A stretch of DNA of 62,602 bases, from the NCBI GenBank assembly GCA_035760665.1, contig DASTSN010000115.1, positions 1-62,602 of the forward strand, given 5' to 3'. Source of the DNA: DASTSN01 sp035760665 (GTDB lineage: Bacteria > Bacteroidota > Bacteroidia > Chitinophagales > Chitinophagaceae). Made by a program: the position numbers and the translations under genes. The notes below the pieces were generated by a model. The model ran no database searches, was not told the DNA's origin, and saw only the letters and a program-made list of their open reading frames with translations. Positions 61,833-62,602 of the stretch are shown in pieces (the first letter of the stretch is position 1; each line of letters starts with the position of its first letter).

Positions 61833-62602
61833 TTACTCTGGGATCTGTCCTTTCAACCGCAGTAATTCGGTTTCTGCCAGTTTCGTGTTATAGCGGGCCG
61901 CGATCAGCCGGTTGTAGGCATCTTCCAGGCTTTTTTGCGCATCTTTTAATTGCAGGAGCGTGGCTGCGCCAAGGCGGTAGGTTTCCAGCACAATGCTGAC
62001 ATTTTCTTTTGCCAGTAAAATGTTTTCTTCTTCCAGAGCTAATGCCTTTTTTTGCTGTTCGTAATCTTTATAAGCATTGAGGATACCGAGGTTGACTAGC
62101 GATTGCTGGTTTTCATACAACAGTCCCTGGTATTGAATATCCAGTTGCGCCTGCCGAATTTGTCTTTTTACTGTAAAGTTATTCAGGATTGGAATGCTGG
62201 CTGTCAGACCATAGTTATAACCATTTGAGCGGCTAAACAACGGCGAGAAGGGATTAACAACCGTTTTATTGCTGTTACGACTGTAATTGTACGCCGAGTT
62301 AAATGAAATGACGGGGAAACGATCGGCTTTGGTTTCTTTCAACGTAAGTTTGGCGATATCAATATTTTTACGGGCTATCAGCAGGGAAGGGTTGGTTTTT
62401 AGGGCACCATCCATAATTTCCTGTAACGATAAACGGGTATTAATCGGAATAGAATCACTAACCTCATAAGCAATGGAACTGGCTACATTCATTACCTGGC
62501 TTAATTGTTCTTTCAGTTTAGCGATTAGTGTTTCCTGTTCCAGTTTGGCAGCTTTTTGTGCATTTAGGTCTACCTTGCTTTGCAGCAAATCTGGTTTGGC
62601 AC
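61833..62602 (-). CDS. TolC-family outer membrane efflux protein (partial, C-terminal part)
   Basis: The frame runs to the window edge, so the N-terminus is missing; 256 residues are visible. The sequence is the second helical-hairpin half of an outer membrane efflux protein: long amphipathic coiled-coil helices (LSLQEIMDGALKTNPSLLIARKNIDIAKLTLKE), a beta segment (VISFNSAYNYSRN), GLTASIPILNNF, and the last hairpin helices (VLETYRLGAATLLQLKDAQKSLEDAYN). The rest of a tripartite pump (membrane fusion protein, inner membrane pump) would be expected beyond the edge. Confidence 0.88.
   Translation of the reverse strand, partial: AKPDLLQSKVDLNAQKAAKLEQETLIAKLKEQLSQVMNVASSIAYEVSDSIPINTRLSLQEIMDGALKTNPSLLIARKNIDIAKLTLKETKADRFPVISFNSAYNYSRNSNKTVVNPFSPLFSRSNGYNYGLTASIPILNNFTVKRQIRQAQLDIQYQGLLYENQQSLVNLGILNAYKDYEQQKKALALEEENILLAKENVSIVLETYRLGAATLLQLKDAQKSLEDAYNRLIAARYNTKLAETELLRLKGQIPE

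Noticed and set aside
1..62602. CRISPR array, rRNA operon, IS transposase
   Set aside because: No regularly spaced repeats, no rRNA signature and no transposase-like protein were seen in either strand.

Overview
The window comes from a Bacteroidota chromosome, most likely the Chitinophagaceae. The evidence is several TAnnTTTG promoters (the Bacteroidota -7 element), a type IX secretion C-terminal domain, a TonB-receptor-like barrel, bacillithiol synthesis (bshC), archaeal-type ProS, and many small secreted or lipoprotein orthologues typical of that family. All calls were made by reading the sequence; no database search was run.

Layout. 1-2.4 kb: end of an unknown gene, then a lipoprotein with an HExxH motif and a secreted partner. 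2.4-6.5 kb: an AT-rich accessory island with broken genes and a restriction-modification set (N4/N6 DNA methylase, HNH nuclease, PmeII-type nuclease), ending at the 3' side of tRNA-Leu(CAG). 6.6-14.4 kb: housekeeping genes (EamA exporter, dapD, two glycosyltransferases) and a tRNA-maturation group (a decayed tsaC/yrdC, cca, miaA). 14.6-21.2 kb: envelope proteins and proS. 21.3-25.5 kb: small unknown envelope proteins and gene remnants. 25.5-33.6 kb: a T9SS-sorted adhesin-like protein, a SulP transporter, a pirin/pirin/FMN-reductase operon, glycosylasparaginase and cutC.

34.0-48.9 kb is the standout: a divergent sugar-oxidation locus. One arm carries an MFS permease, a Tat-exported TIM-barrel isomerase, four tandem GMC flavoprotein oxidoreductases and one gluconate-2-dehydrogenase-subunit-3-like Tat lipoprotein. 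The other arm carries a Gfo/Idh/MocA oxidoreductase, a second TIM-barrel isomerase, a cytochrome c lipoprotein and a DUF1080 (3-keto-glycoside hydrolase family) lipoprotein. A Tat-exported Gfo/Idh/MocA protein lies convergent to it. The set fits the 3-keto-glycoside route: periplasmic oxidation of glycosides at C3, electrons to cytochrome c, cleavage of the ketoglycoside, uptake and reduction or isomerisation.

49-62.6 kb: pfkA-pyk, a DsrE protein, a membrane-anchored MutS-like ATPase, tmRNA (ssrA), a B12-dependent ribonucleotide reductase behind an FNR-like palindrome, a D-amino-acid dehydrogenase-like enzyme, bshC, purE, and the end of a TolC-family gene cut by the window edge. There are no rRNAs, CRISPR arrays, recognisable IS transposases or integrases.
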